NCBI GenBank assembly: GCA_913030835.1
Contig: CAJWDP010000029.1
Location: forward strand, 1 to 39,550
Direction of reading: 5' to 3'
DNA: 39,550 nt
Source: an uncultured Flavobacteriales bacterium
GTDB taxonomy: Bacteria; Bacteroidota; Bacteroidia; Flavobacteriales_D; Parvicellaceae
Shown piece after piece: positions 19,053 to 27,496 of this stretch. Each line of letters starts with the position of its first letter. The stretch's first letter is position 1. The position numbers and the translations under genes are program-made. The notes beneath the pieces are model-generated. The model made no database searches. It was not told the DNA's origin and worked only from the letters and a program-made list of their open reading frames with translations.

Positions 19053-21581
19053 CTAGAAACCCCATTTTTTCTCGCGAAGAGAATACATACTGACCGACCA
19101 TTTTATTGCCGGAATGGCCCTTCCAAAATTTGAATCTCCTATTACCCCGTATATACCAAATCGGAATCGCTGACGCTGTATCCGGAAAGAACGTTCAATT
19201 CCGGCATAGGCCTCTTTATATAGGTAATCGTATTCTTTGATGTAAAGCCCACCACCTCCGGCAGCCATTGTAATTTGTGTTTTCTTGAGAAGTGGAATGT
19301 TGTTGATCAAGGCACCGTTAAAATGGTGAATGTAATGCAGCTCCATGTACAGATCCCGTGCTGTCAAAGTCGTATCCTGTAGCTGGAAAGACCACATCGG
19401 GCTGGAAAAGAAAACCCGATCTCCCCTGGGAAATATTTTCTCATCTGTGTAGGTCAATTTGTTGTCGTTGAGGAATTTCCCTCCTTTAACGGTGTACATG
19501 GATGTTCCCAGTGATCGGACTTTCACCGACTGACTTATTCTAGCTGATAGATAGGTGAAATCGACATCGCTTCCCAGCAGATCTTTAAAGCCGTGCTCGA
19601 GATAAATACTGAAGCTCGGCCATTTGCTTCCTAACACCACTTTTCGGTATGGCTCGCGAATGAATTTCTGGAATGGAGTATAATGGAAAGACAAGACCCC
19701 GATCACGGCTTGATTGGTTTCGAATTCCAATGGCACATTGTTTTCAACCGCGTCTTCGGTCAACGTGCCAAACTCATATCCCGTTAGCGGTCTTCGCTCG
19801 AGAAATGTACCCTCCAGGTTCAGGTAAAATCCGTTGAACAGCTCCGTGCTGAAATCAAAACCTGCAAAATACTGATCTAGCCAGTTGGCGCGATTAAACA
19901 GACTATACACACCATCATTATACGTGTACATGTCGAAATCCCTACCGAACGATCCGGATATCTTCGACTGCTTCATCGGATCGAACAAAAAGCTGAGGTA
20001 GAGATCCCCTTTTAAGTCCTTATTTCTGATACCTATGTCGATGTCGGGATTAACTATGATGGCCTTCTCATTTTCCCATTTTTTAAAGTACCAGAAATAC
20101 GGGCCATACCTGACTCCCCCGATCTGAAAGGGTTTGAACCAATCGGAAAGAGAGCCGAATTCGAACTGAGACTTCTTTTCCCTGTTCCGGTGTCCTACTC
20201 CGTGCCAGACCACTTTGCCAAATGTGATCTTGTTCAATTCCCGATCTACTGAATCCAGGTATCGCTCACTGGTTTGTACCGCGTACACACTATCTTTTAT
20301 GGCGATAATGCGTTGTTCTTCCTCCGTAAGCGGTTTCGGCCGGAGCTTTGACCAGTAAGAAGAATCTCTTTCATACGCCTCCTTGGTTACAACACCCACT
20401 TCATTGCTGAAATAACGTTTAGGGTAATCCACTCCCAGCTCAAAATCCTGATAGGTAATTACCGTATTTCCGTTGAACTCTCTTTTGTTCATTCGGGTCT
20501 TGTAATCAAATTCTTGTTTGGTGATCATCCAAACCGAGTCATTTAGCTCATTGTATTCCTGCTGGACCCTGAAATCATCATAGAACAACAAACCTCCCTT
20601 AGGCAGTATAAGATCGATCCGCTTAATACTAAACAGCTGATCTGTGATCCAGATGTAACCGGAAACCGTAGTGTTTCCTTTCTTTCTTGGCGTTACTCGG
20701 ATTTTGTAGACAAATCGATTTTGGTCGTCCATGCTTTGCTCTTCGAGCTTGAATTTGTAGGACAATACAGATGTAGGATTCAGGGGAGAAATGAATGGAT
20801 TTTCGGCCAGGGTTGAAGCACTGACTAAGGCCTTATACCAATTTAGGTCTTCCTCCGTAGTAGATAAATAATACAACCCCTCATCATCTCCATATTTTTT
20901 ATACGCATTTTTGGTCTCTTTGATTTTATTCGGATACTGAAAATCCTTGGTGATCTGAGTCTCTACCAGGTTCATGCTATTGGCCAGCTTTACTCTTGCT
21001 TCTTTTGCTTCACGAAACGGATCGTAGTTTTGCGCATCTACTTCTTCCCCCTCCCGCTCCTTTTCCTTTTGTTTCTCTTTTCGCTTTTTGGCTTCCTCCC
21101 GGGCTTTGTCTCGCTTTTTCTTTTCTTCTTCCGAGATCAATTCCTTTGCTTTGATATATACTTCCGAGCGGCATGAATTGAATTGAAAATCATTCTTTTT
21201 TCTTAATGAAGCTGCTTTGGCTATGATCTCGTATGCCGGGTCTCTTCGCTTTTTTCGAACCACTATCTCATCCAGCTCTTCTGCATTCGTGAGCCACACG
21301 TTCTTAACCATATCCTGATCAACCTGGCTTAAAAACAGCTGAACCGTTTTTTGCTCAAAACCTGTTAGATCAAATACAACTTCGTAGTCGCCCGGATCCA
21401 GGCGAAGTGAATAGCGTCCATCTGCATCCGTTTCCGTTTGGATCGCTGTGTGTTTCACATACACATTTACAAAAGGAATGGGCACATTATTCTCGTCCTG
21501 AACGAAACCGTTCACAATCTGAGCGGATGATTGACAAACAACAACCCAACTCAACACCAGAAGCAGCCATTTTTTGCTCAT
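19053..21581 (-). CDS. DUF5686 outer-membrane protein with carboxypeptidase-regulatory-like N-terminus
   Basis: The 842-residue protein has a signal peptide (about 1-20) followed by a carboxypeptidase regulatory-like beta-sandwich (about 21-110, IVNGFVQDENNVPIPFVNVYV...DADGRYSLRLDPGDYEV). After it comes a long DUF5686 region. A lysine/glutamate-rich stretch (about 150-185) looks like a charged helix inserted at the start of DUF5686. The C-terminal half (about 480-842) alternates short amphipathic strands and ends in YSLREKKWGF with a terminal aromatic, which suggests an outer-membrane beta-barrel. The family is widespread in Bacteroidota and its role is unknown; it is not a SusC receptor. It is divergent from mnmE, with about 208 nt between them. 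Confidence 0.88.
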   Translation of the reverse strand: MSKKWLLLVLSWVVVCQSSAQIVNGFVQDENNVPIPFVNVYVKHTAIQTETDADGRYSLRLDPGDYEVVFDLTGFEQKTVQLFLSQVDQDMVKNVWLTNAEELDEIVVRKKRRDPAYEIIAKAASLRKKNDFQFNSCRSEVYIKAKELISEEEKKKRDKAREEAKKRKEKQKEKEREGEEVDAQNYDPFREAKEARVKLANSMNLVETQITKDFQYPNKIKETKNAYKKYGDDEGLYYLSTTEEDLNWYKALVSASTLAENPFISPLNPTSVLSYKFKLEEQSMDDQNRFVYKIRVTPRKKGNTTVSGYIWITDQLFSIKRIDLILPKGGLLFYDDFRVQQEYNELNDSVWMITKQEFDYKTRMNKREFNGNTVITYQDFELGVDYPKRYFSNEVGVVTKEAYERDSSYWSKLRPKPLTEEEQRIIAIKDSVYAVQTSERYLDSVDRELNKITFGKVVWHGVGHRNREKKSQFEFGSLSDWFKPFQIGGVRYGPYFWYFKKWENEKAIIVNPDIDIGIRNKDLKGDLYLSFLFDPMKQSKISGSFGRDFDMYTYNDGVYSLFNRANWLDQYFAGFDFSTELFNGFYLNLEGTFLERRPLTGYEFGTLTEDAVENNVPLEFETNQAVIGVLSFHYTPFQKFIREPYRKVVLGSKWPSFSIYLEHGFKDLLGSDVDFTYLSARISQSVKVRSLGTSMYTVKGGKFLNDNKLTYTDEKIFPRGDRVFFSSPMWSFQLQDTTLTARDLYMELHYIHHFNGALINNIPLLKKTQITMAAGGGGLYIKEYDYLYKEAYAGIERSFRIQRQRFRFGIYGVIGDSNFGRAIPAIKWSVSMYSLREKKWGF

Positions 21582-21776
21582 TATAGTTTATACAACAAAT
21601 AACACGCGGAAAAGGTACGTTGTTTCTGGATTTTTTGCACATGTCGTAACAAAACCCTCTCAAAAACAAGTGGTAGCTTATCGATTTTCAACTTAATTTC
21701 TTCAGACTGTAAACGCATTATTCCTATCCGGTAGTATTCGCGTTCAAAAAAAATCGAGGATTGTCACGAACCTTAG

Positions 21777-21784
21777 TAAATTTG
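21777..21784 (+). promoter_or_regulatory. Candidate -7 box immediately upstream of mnmE
   Basis: TAAATTTG fits TAnnTTTG exactly and ends only five bases before the mnmE GTG start. If it is the promoter, the transcript starts at or next to the start codon. I see no clear -33 element. Confidence 0.45.
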
Positions 21785-21789
21785 CATCC

Positions 21790-23169
21790 GTGCAACAGGG
21801 AACCACCATATGTGCTATTGCAACACCTCCGGGAATCGGAGGAATTGCGGTTATTCGAATTTCAGGAAAAGACACCCTGGAAATTATGGGTAAAGTATTT
21901 TCTAAAGCATTAACAGCTAAAGAAAGTCATACGGCTCATTTTGGCTTGATTAAAGATGAAAACGAAGTAATAGACGAGGTAGTGTCTACGGTTTTCAAAG
22001 GACCCAATTCGTTTACGGGAGAAGATGTGGTTGAAATTTCCTGCCACGGCTCAGCTTACATTCAGAATAAGATCATTCAGGTATTACTGAAAAACGGAGC
22101 GTCTATGGCCGGTCCGGGTGAATTTACTCAGCGTGCTTTTCTGAACGGTAAGCTGGACCTATCGCAAGCCGAAGCAGTGGCAGACCTGATCCATTCGCAA
22201 TCGGCCGGGGCCCATGAGCTCGCCATGAAGCAGCTGCGTGGAGGCGTAAGCAAAGAGATCGATCGGCTGCGTGAAGAGCTCATCAATTTTGCTTCTCTGA
22301 TAGAGCTCGAGCTGGACTTTAGTGAAGAGGACGTGGAATTTGCCGACCGATCGCAGCTGACCGACCTGATCGAAAAGATTCTGACCTATCTGGAACGATT
22401 GATCGATTCTTTCGAACTGGGCAATGCCATTAAGCACGGCGTTCCGGTAGCGATCGTCGGGGTACCCAACGTGGGGAAATCTACCTTACTGAACGCGCTG
22501 TTGAACGAAGAACGGGCTCTGGTTTCGGAAATTGCCGGCACCACCCGAGATACCGTCGAGGACCGCATTAACATCAACGGGATCGAATACCGTTTTATTG
22601 ATACTGCCGGGATACGGACAACCGGTGACCAGATCGAAACGATGGGCATCGCCAAGACCTTTGAGAAGATCGATGAAGCACAGATCATCCTTCACCTGAT
22701 CGACGCCAACGAAGCTGAGCTGGAAACAACCAAAACATTTGTAGATCAATTCCAAAACGACCCTAAAACGAAAGGTAAAAAGCTGATACTCGTGATCAAC
22801 AAAACAGACCTGTACCAAAAGGAGGCGGATGATTTGGACAATTTCTTTTCAAACCATACTGACAAGATCCATATCTCTGCCAAGCTCGGGCACAATCTGG
22901 ATCGGTTGAGAGCTCTGCTTGTAACCCACGTTGCCAGCGGCACGGAAACCGATACGACTGTGGTTACTTCGCAGCGTCATTACGACATTCTTACAAAGTG
23001 CTCGAATTCACTAGCAACCGTTCGGGCGGGACTGGATGAAGGAATTTCAGGCGATCTGCTGGCCATGGACATTCGTGAAGCGTTGTTCCAATTGGGCACC
23101 ATTACGGGCGCCATATCTACGGATGATCTTCTGGGTAACATCTTTGCTAATTTCTGTATCGGCAAATAG
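21790..23169 (+). CDS. mnmE: tRNA uridine-5-carboxymethylaminomethyl modification GTPase MnmE
   Basis: The 459-residue GTPase works with MnmG to modify the wobble uridine of tRNAs. It has the tetrahydrofolate-binding N-terminal domain (TICAIATPPGIGGIAVIRISG), a helical domain and an inserted G domain: G1 GVPNVGKST (224-232), G2 GTTRD (250-254), G3 DTAG (271-274) and G4 NKTD. It ends with the diagnostic CIGK (Cys456). The start is GTG at 21790; no in-frame ATG precedes the conserved N-terminus, so the GTG is required. The MnmG partner is not in the window. A hypothetical gene lies 149 nt downstream. Confidence 0.97.
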   Translation: MQQGTTICAIATPPGIGGIAVIRISGKDTLEIMGKVFSKALTAKESHTAHFGLIKDENEVIDEVVSTVFKGPNSFTGEDVVEISCHGSAYIQNKIIQVLLKNGASMAGPGEFTQRAFLNGKLDLSQAEAVADLIHSQSAGAHELAMKQLRGGVSKEIDRLREELINFASLIELELDFSEEDVEFADRSQLTDLIEKILTYLERLIDSFELGNAIKHGVPVAIVGVPNVGKSTLLNALLNEERALVSEIAGTTRDTVEDRININGIEYRFIDTAGIRTTGDQIETMGIAKTFEKIDEAQIILHLIDANEAELETTKTFVDQFQNDPKTKGKKLILVINKTDLYQKEADDLDNFFSNHTDKIHISAKLGHNLDRLRALLVTHVASGTETDTTVVTSQRHYDILTKCSNSLATVRAGLDEGISGDLLAMDIREALFQLGTITGAISTDDLLGNIFANFCIGK

Positions 23170-23318
23170 CTTTTCGAGTAAAAAGTCCGTCGTCTACACG
23201 ACCAGCTGTTGGTAAAATTTGAAACTGTTTCCAGTTGAATCCAAATAATTTATAACTTAACACAAAGCGTAAATAGATTACGTGAATTTAGGCCTACGTT
23301 TAACCGAAACAATATTCC

Positions 23319-23732
23319 ATGCAACAGCTACTTTGTACCGATGATGTGTTCCGCGACTACCTGATGAGATTTGATGAATGGTCGGTTATTGAGAAAGGAA
23401 GTTTTTGGGTTTCCGAAGAGGTAAAAAGAGATACACTGTCTCAAATGGGTGAATTTTTATGTGTTTTCCTAAATGAGAACTTCGATTTGGTAGATATGTA
23501 TCTGGACCCGGACAAAAGTCAGGCGGAAATGCAAAAAGACCTGACCATCTATTTGTCTCAAATGAACGGGCCTGAAATATTTGATCTGTATCAGTCTTTC
23601 ATGACCTCCTATGGAGTGATCGAAGATCTGTTAACTTTAGAAGAAAACGAACGGATCGGTTTTCTCCATGCACTTACCGGCAAAGGAAAAGCCTATTTTA
23701 AGCTACTGAATAAAACCTTCTCGAAAAACTAA
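23319..23732 (+). CDS. Hypothetical protein (137 aa), predicted all-helical
   Basis: I do not recognise this 137-residue protein. It has no signal peptide, membrane segment or cysteine motif (the two cysteines are isolated). It is acidic and appears all-helical, with hydrophobic-patterned stretches such as MGEFLCVFLNENFDLVDMYLD and IFDLYQSFMTSYGVIEDLL. It starts 149 nt after mnmE on the same strand, and a GC-poor leader suggests it has its own promoter. The clear ATG, the uninterrupted frame and codon usage like that of neighbouring genes support a real gene. A cytosolic location is likely; no function can be assigned. Confidence 0.7.
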   Translation: MQQLLCTDDVFRDYLMRFDEWSVIEKGSFWVSEEVKRDTLSQMGEFLCVFLNENFDLVDMYLDPDKSQAEMQKDLTIYLSQMNGPEIFDLYQSFMTSYGVIEDLLTLEENERIGFLHALTGKGKAYFKLLNKTFSKN

Positions 23733-23760
23733 ATTTCGGCTCTAAACGGGTAAAACCCGT

Positions 23761-23846
23761 GAGCTGATCCCCATCGCTACCCATCAAAAACATCCACAAC
23801 CAAACCAGTTAATGCTTCTTCCTAAACGATCAGTTTAGATCAGCTC
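23761..23846. repeat. Long-range inverted repeat with nested hairpin in intergenic DNA
   Basis: The 9-bp sequence GAGCTGATC (23761-23769) has a perfect inverted copy GATCAGCTC (23838-23846) 68 bases later. Just inside the second arm is CTAAAC/GTTTAG (23822-23827, 23833-23838) around a GATCA loop. A short ACGGGT/ACCCGT hairpin precedes it (23746-23760). None of these has a T run typical of a terminator. It lies in the 266-nt gap between the hypothetical gene and the WG-repeat gene. Confidence 0.35.
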
Positions 23847-23998
23847 GAAGTTTTATTTGTGGTCATAACCATCCTTTTTACAAATTGATTGTAACTTGGC
23901 ACTGAAGGGTATGCCACGAAAAGTGAACGTCGCTCGCACTTCATGTTAGAATACAATGGCACAGCTCTTGCAAAAAGTTCTTACCTAAAACGACAGAA

Positions 23999-25735
23999 AT
24001 GAAATCTACAATTGCACTCTTTATGCTGGTCTGCTGCTGTTTAGTGGCTGCAACACAACAAAGTAAGTACTCGAAGAACTTTGCCTTTATCAATACCAAA
24101 GGTGAAATTGTAATTGATGCCAAATACAAGTGGGTTACAGATTTTGAAAATGGCCGAGCCAAAATTAAGAAGTATGTGGTGGTAGGCAATAAAGCCTATT
24201 ACAACTATGGGTTTATTGATGTTACAGGAAAGGAAGTAATCCCGGCCATCTACGATAAAGTGAATGATTTTAAGAAAGGGGTTGATGTAACCTGGGTGCG
24301 AAAGCGCGGGGACGATAAATTCATCCTGATCGACAAAAATGGAAACCGAGTGGGAACAGGTGCTTACCACAAAGTCGGTAGCTGGTTTGACGGAATGTGC
24401 CAGGTAAAGGTTGAAGACAAAACCCGACCTGCCTATCAACAAGGCAAATACCTATACAATGAAGGATTTGTCAACACCAAAGGAGAAGTGATCATAGATC
24501 CGGCGGAAGGATACTTTGGAGCTCCGGCATATTCAGACGGACTCGTCTGCTTGACAAAAGAAAACACAGGCTACGGCTTTCTCAATACAAATGGCGATGT
24601 TGTTGTTCCTTTGATCTATAAGCAAGGAGGGTTTGCTAATTTTGAAGATGGGCTGGCCAGAATGTCAAAAAACGGAAAAACGGGCCTGTTAGACAAAGCC
24701 GGAGACTGGGTCGTTGAGCCTTTCTACAAAACGGTTTCAGGTTTTGGAGACAGCTTACTTACCGTATCTTTTGGATCTTCCTACAACAATTTTGGCTATT
24801 GCGACTTCACAAACAAAGTGGTGATCAAAGGTCAATACGACAGAGCCTCCTCTTTTGAGGGAGGGTTTGCAGAAGTAACAAAGAACCAAAAACAGGGCAT
24901 CATCAATAAAAAGGGCGAAATTGTAATTCCATTAGTCCACGAAATCATCTATAACGACATCCAGGAACTGGGATATTTTCGCGCACTGAACGATCGGACA
25001 TGGACCTACTATTCGAAAGAAGGCAAAGAAATATCCGAAATAGAAGCGAAATCTCGTGGCAACCATCATCAAAATATTTTCCCCGTATTTAATCTGGATA
25101 CGAAAACAGGTCACTACTACTCAACCAATGGGCAAAAAGCCTTTGACTACACTTATTGTAAAACAGGTGAGTTCACTAAAGAAGGACTTGCTTTGGTTCT
25201 TCTTTGTGATGATATGAGCTATCCTCGCGGTCAGCTTCTGACCGAACCGGCTACAGACATTCCAGAAGCCAAAGAAAACATCGCCAATGCCAAACCGACA
25301 ACGGATGTACTTATGGTTTATGAAAACAGAAAATACAAAACCAGTTTTGGCGTGCCTGAGAAAGTGAAGGTAACGGATGGCTCCGATTCCTACGGCCGTC
25401 CTCAGCTGAAAGTGGAGTCGCTCAGCTCTAAGTCGAAAGTCACAGTTGTAGTAAGCACCTTGAAGCAAAAGATAAAACCGGATCAGACGAGCGCTGCCCT
25501 GGAAAAGGCCGGTAATAGAGCAGTACAAAATATGGGCACAAAAGAGCTAAGTAGTGAACCGATCACCATCAGCAATGAAAAAGCGATCAAGAAGATTCTG
25601 GAGAAGAACGGAATCCGATACTTGTATGTGATCTCGATAAAAGAAACATTGCTTTATCAGTGGATCTTTCTCGCTGCTAAAGAGGATTTCGATGGCCATT
25701 TAGAATTTTTACAGTCCATTCATTTGATCGACTAA
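23999..25735 (+). CDS. Secreted WG-repeat protein
   Basis: The 578-residue protein begins with a hydrophobic leader (MKSTIALFMLVCCCLVAATQQ). The cysteines near its end make a lipoprotein signal possible but not certain. From about residue 28 to 330 there are about seven WG-type repeats, each of the form FINTKGEIVIDAKYKWVTDFENGRA or GFINTNGDVVVPLIYKQ. The repeats form beta-rich solenoids of unknown function, common in Bacteroidota surface proteins. The last ~200 residues (YENRKYKTSFGVPEKVKV onward) are a separate domain that I do not recognise. The gene is monocistronic by position, and its function is not deducible. Confidence 0.82.
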   Translation: MKSTIALFMLVCCCLVAATQQSKYSKNFAFINTKGEIVIDAKYKWVTDFENGRAKIKKYVVVGNKAYYNYGFIDVTGKEVIPAIYDKVNDFKKGVDVTWVRKRGDDKFILIDKNGNRVGTGAYHKVGSWFDGMCQVKVEDKTRPAYQQGKYLYNEGFVNTKGEVIIDPAEGYFGAPAYSDGLVCLTKENTGYGFLNTNGDVVVPLIYKQGGFANFEDGLARMSKNGKTGLLDKAGDWVVEPFYKTVSGFGDSLLTVSFGSSYNNFGYCDFTNKVVIKGQYDRASSFEGGFAEVTKNQKQGIINKKGEIVIPLVHEIIYNDIQELGYFRALNDRTWTYYSKEGKEISEIEAKSRGNHHQNIFPVFNLDTKTGHYYSTNGQKAFDYTYCKTGEFTKEGLALVLLCDDMSYPRGQLLTEPATDIPEAKENIANAKPTTDVLMVYENRKYKTSFGVPEKVKVTDGSDSYGRPQLKVESLSSKSKVTVVVSTLKQKIKPDQTSAALEKAGNRAVQNMGTKELSSEPITISNEKAIKKILEKNGIRYLYVISIKETLLYQWIFLAAKEDFDGHLEFLQSIHLID

Positions 25736-25860
25736 GGAAAACCTGCACTATGAAGGCACCCCTCACCTCTTTGCAGGGCAGCTTTCAAACAAAGATGCTA
25801 CAACAGATATTTTTCTATCCAAAAACGCAATTGGTTTTCTTTAAATTGTAATTTTAAGCT

Positions 25861-26160
25861 ATGGGCGAATCGGAAAAGGAAAAACTCAGAAGTTTGATCG
25901 GCAAGTACAACGATGTACTCTTGAATTCCATGACAAATGCCGTTGCTGAGGACCTGTTCAATTTGATCCTGGTGAATGGAGAAGATTCCAATTTTGAGCT
26001 AAAAGACTTCATCAACAAACGAAGCGAGTTCAAGGCTTTCGTCATGAGAGAATTCCTTCGCCACAACAGCTCGACAGTTGCTTCTGATTTGAAACGCATG
26101 AGTGAACAGCGTGTTTTCGATGGCCGAAAGAACCGGCCACAAACGAAGCTTCCCATTTGA
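25861..26160 (+). CDS. Hypothetical small protein (99 aa)
   Basis: The frame runs 99 residues from an ATG preceded by an AT-rich stretch. The protein is highly charged and almost entirely helical by composition, with a basic C-terminus (RKNRPQTKLPI). There are no cysteines, no signal peptide and no membrane span. I do not recognise a family. It lies 125 nt after the WG-repeat gene on the same strand. The opposite-strand frame over the same DNA has no supporting features and is treated as a shadow. I am moderately sure that it is a gene. Confidence 0.55.
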   Translation: MGESEKEKLRSLIGKYNDVLLNSMTNAVAEDLFNLILVNGEDSNFELKDFINKRSEFKAFVMREFLRHNSSTVASDLKRMSEQRVFDGRKNRPQTKLPI

Positions 26161-26536
26161 CGAGTTACGTCTCCCTTTTCATTCAGAAAAGACCATTATC
26201 GGAAGAATCAGAGCACAGTGAATTTATGTTAATAAGTGTGGCCGAAAATTTCATCGAATGCTATACAAATCCGGTAAAAAAATGGCAGACGTGTATCAAA
26301 AACAACTATCATCCGGGTGCAAAAATTTAGAAATCCCACAATTTCAGGCACGGAATTCTGGTAAAGGAACAAACTAATTGCAAATATAATTTTGGTGAAT
26401 TACAGCGCGCTGCTACCTAGCAAAAAGAGAAAATACTAGCAAAAAAAATGGGGTGTAACCACCCCAAATTCACTTCTTTGCAGAAGTCAATATTTTAATA
26501 AAAAATGAAATTTTAAAGCGCTAAAGCGCTGAATAT
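26161..26536. other. Intergenic stretch between the 99-aa gene and the DUF5679 gene
   Basis: This 376-nt stretch holds the minus-strand terminator at 26441-26466 and a small direct repeat of CTAGCAAAAA near 26417 and 26436. There is also a tandem AAAGCGCT pair near 26515 next to the DUF5679 stop. A 34-codon ORF (26226-26330, plus) is present, but nothing supports it as a gene. I see no RNA gene here. Confidence 0.6.
26441..26466 (-). terminator. Intrinsic terminator downstream of the DUF5679 gene
   Basis: The 7-bp stem TGGGGTG/CACCCCA (26449-26455, 26460-26466) has a TAAC loop. On the minus strand it is followed by eight Ts (26441-26448 as plus-strand A's). It lies about 70 nt past the DUF5679 stop. 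Confidence 0.8.
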
Positions 26537-26680
26537 CTAGGCTTTACCTAAAATTCTGAACATACCAGTTCCGCAAGAAGGGCAAGAGCCTTTCATTGCT
26601 TTTCTTCCATTCTTCATGACTACTTCTTTGGCATCTTTGATGTCCTTCTTAGCCTTACATTTTACGCAATATCCTTCCAT
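26537..26680 (-). CDS. DUF5679 zinc-ribbon microprotein (47 aa)
   Basis: This small frame codes for 47 residues. I read it directly on the minus strand from the ATG at 26680 to TAG. It has two CxxC pairs, YCVKCKAKKDIKDAKEV and GSCPSCGTGMFRILG, the pattern of DUF5679, a short family whose four cysteines probably bind one zinc or iron ion. The K-rich centre (MKNGRKAMKG) is also typical. A terminator follows. It is transcribed away from the divergent L,D-transpeptidase-like gene. The role is unknown; nucleic-acid contact through a ribbon fold is a guess from composition only. Confidence 0.85.
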   Translation of the reverse strand: MEGYCVKCKAKKDIKDAKEVVMKNGRKAMKGSCPSCGTGMFRILGKA

Positions 26681-26886
26681 GATTCTAAAAGTTTTATTTT
26701 AATACAACCTCAATATAACCAAAATCAGTTCGGTGCTCAAATAATTTTGTACTTAATTCTGAACAATTCGTATTTAATAATTGTGCTGAAAAACCCTTGC
26801 CAACCAAAAATCAAATGGATTTCACTCGATATTTGACGCGTACCAAATCCAAAATCGATCATTATAGGATCATAAAACAGTAAGTT

Positions 26887-27489
26887 ATGAATGCTATCGT
26901 ATTTCCTTTACTTGTATCTATCGCACTGAGCATTTGCTGCAACAGCTTACCTTCGACGGAAGACACTGATCGTTTAACTAAAAAAATGGAGGAAGCCAAA
27001 ACCTACTGCAAAACGAATGATCTAAATGACTCCTACTACATCCTTATTGATATGAGCATTCATTCAGGAAAAAATCGATTTAAGCTGATCGATTACAATA
27101 CGGACTCCGTCCTACTCAATTGTCTTTGCAGCCACGGGTGCGGAGATCACATTTGGGGGGCAGACCAATCCAAAACCAACCCTGCATTCAGCAATACACC
27201 AGATAGTCACCTCTCTTCATTGGGTAAATACAAAATAGGAGCCCGTGGCTGGAGCAATTGGGGTATTCATGTAAACTACAAGCTGCACGGCCTGGATAGC
27301 TCCAACAGCAAGGCCTATGAACGTCTGATCGTGCTGCACTCATGGGATGCCGTTCCGGAAGCACCCGTGTACCCGAATGGAGCACCGGAAGGATGGGGAT
27401 GCCCAGCGATTTCGAATGAAAACCTAAAAAAACTGGATTCCTTCATATCTTCAGAGAACAAGCCAATCTTACTATGGGTGTACAATTGA
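26887..27489 (+). CDS. Murein L,D-transpeptidase catalytic-domain family protein
   Basis: The 200-residue protein begins with a hydrophobic leader ending around SICCNS, which may be a signal peptide or an atypical lipoprotein signal. The rest fits the YkuD_2-type L,D-transpeptidase-like family: YILIDMSIHSGKNRFKLID, LCSHGCGDHIWG, SSLGKYKIG, then VLHSWDAVPEAPVYPNG with His151 and EGWGCPAIS with the predicted catalytic Cys172. These enzymes crosslink or modify peptidoglycan in the periplasm. The substrate is not known for this family, and the fit comes from motif order rather than full alignment. It is short, with no peptidoglycan-binding domain, and it converges with the hydrolase fusion gene. 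Confidence 0.85.
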   Translation: MNAIVFPLLVSIALSICCNSLPSTEDTDRLTKKMEEAKTYCKTNDLNDSYYILIDMSIHSGKNRFKLIDYNTDSVLLNCLCSHGCGDHIWGADQSKTNPAFSNTPDSHLSSLGKYKIGARGWSNWGIHVNYKLHGLDSSNSKAYERLIVLHSWDAVPEAPVYPNGAPEGWGCPAISNENLKKLDSFISSENKPILLWVYN

Positions 27490-27496
27490 TTACAGA

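Noticed and set aside
26226..26330. 34-codon ORF on the plus strand in the 26161-26536 gap
   Set aside because: No motif, no clear promoter and very short; coding cannot be supported.
26417..26446. Repeated CTAGCAAAAA pair
   Set aside because: Only two short copies, in AT-rich spacer DNA; too weak to call a regulatory site or CRISPR.
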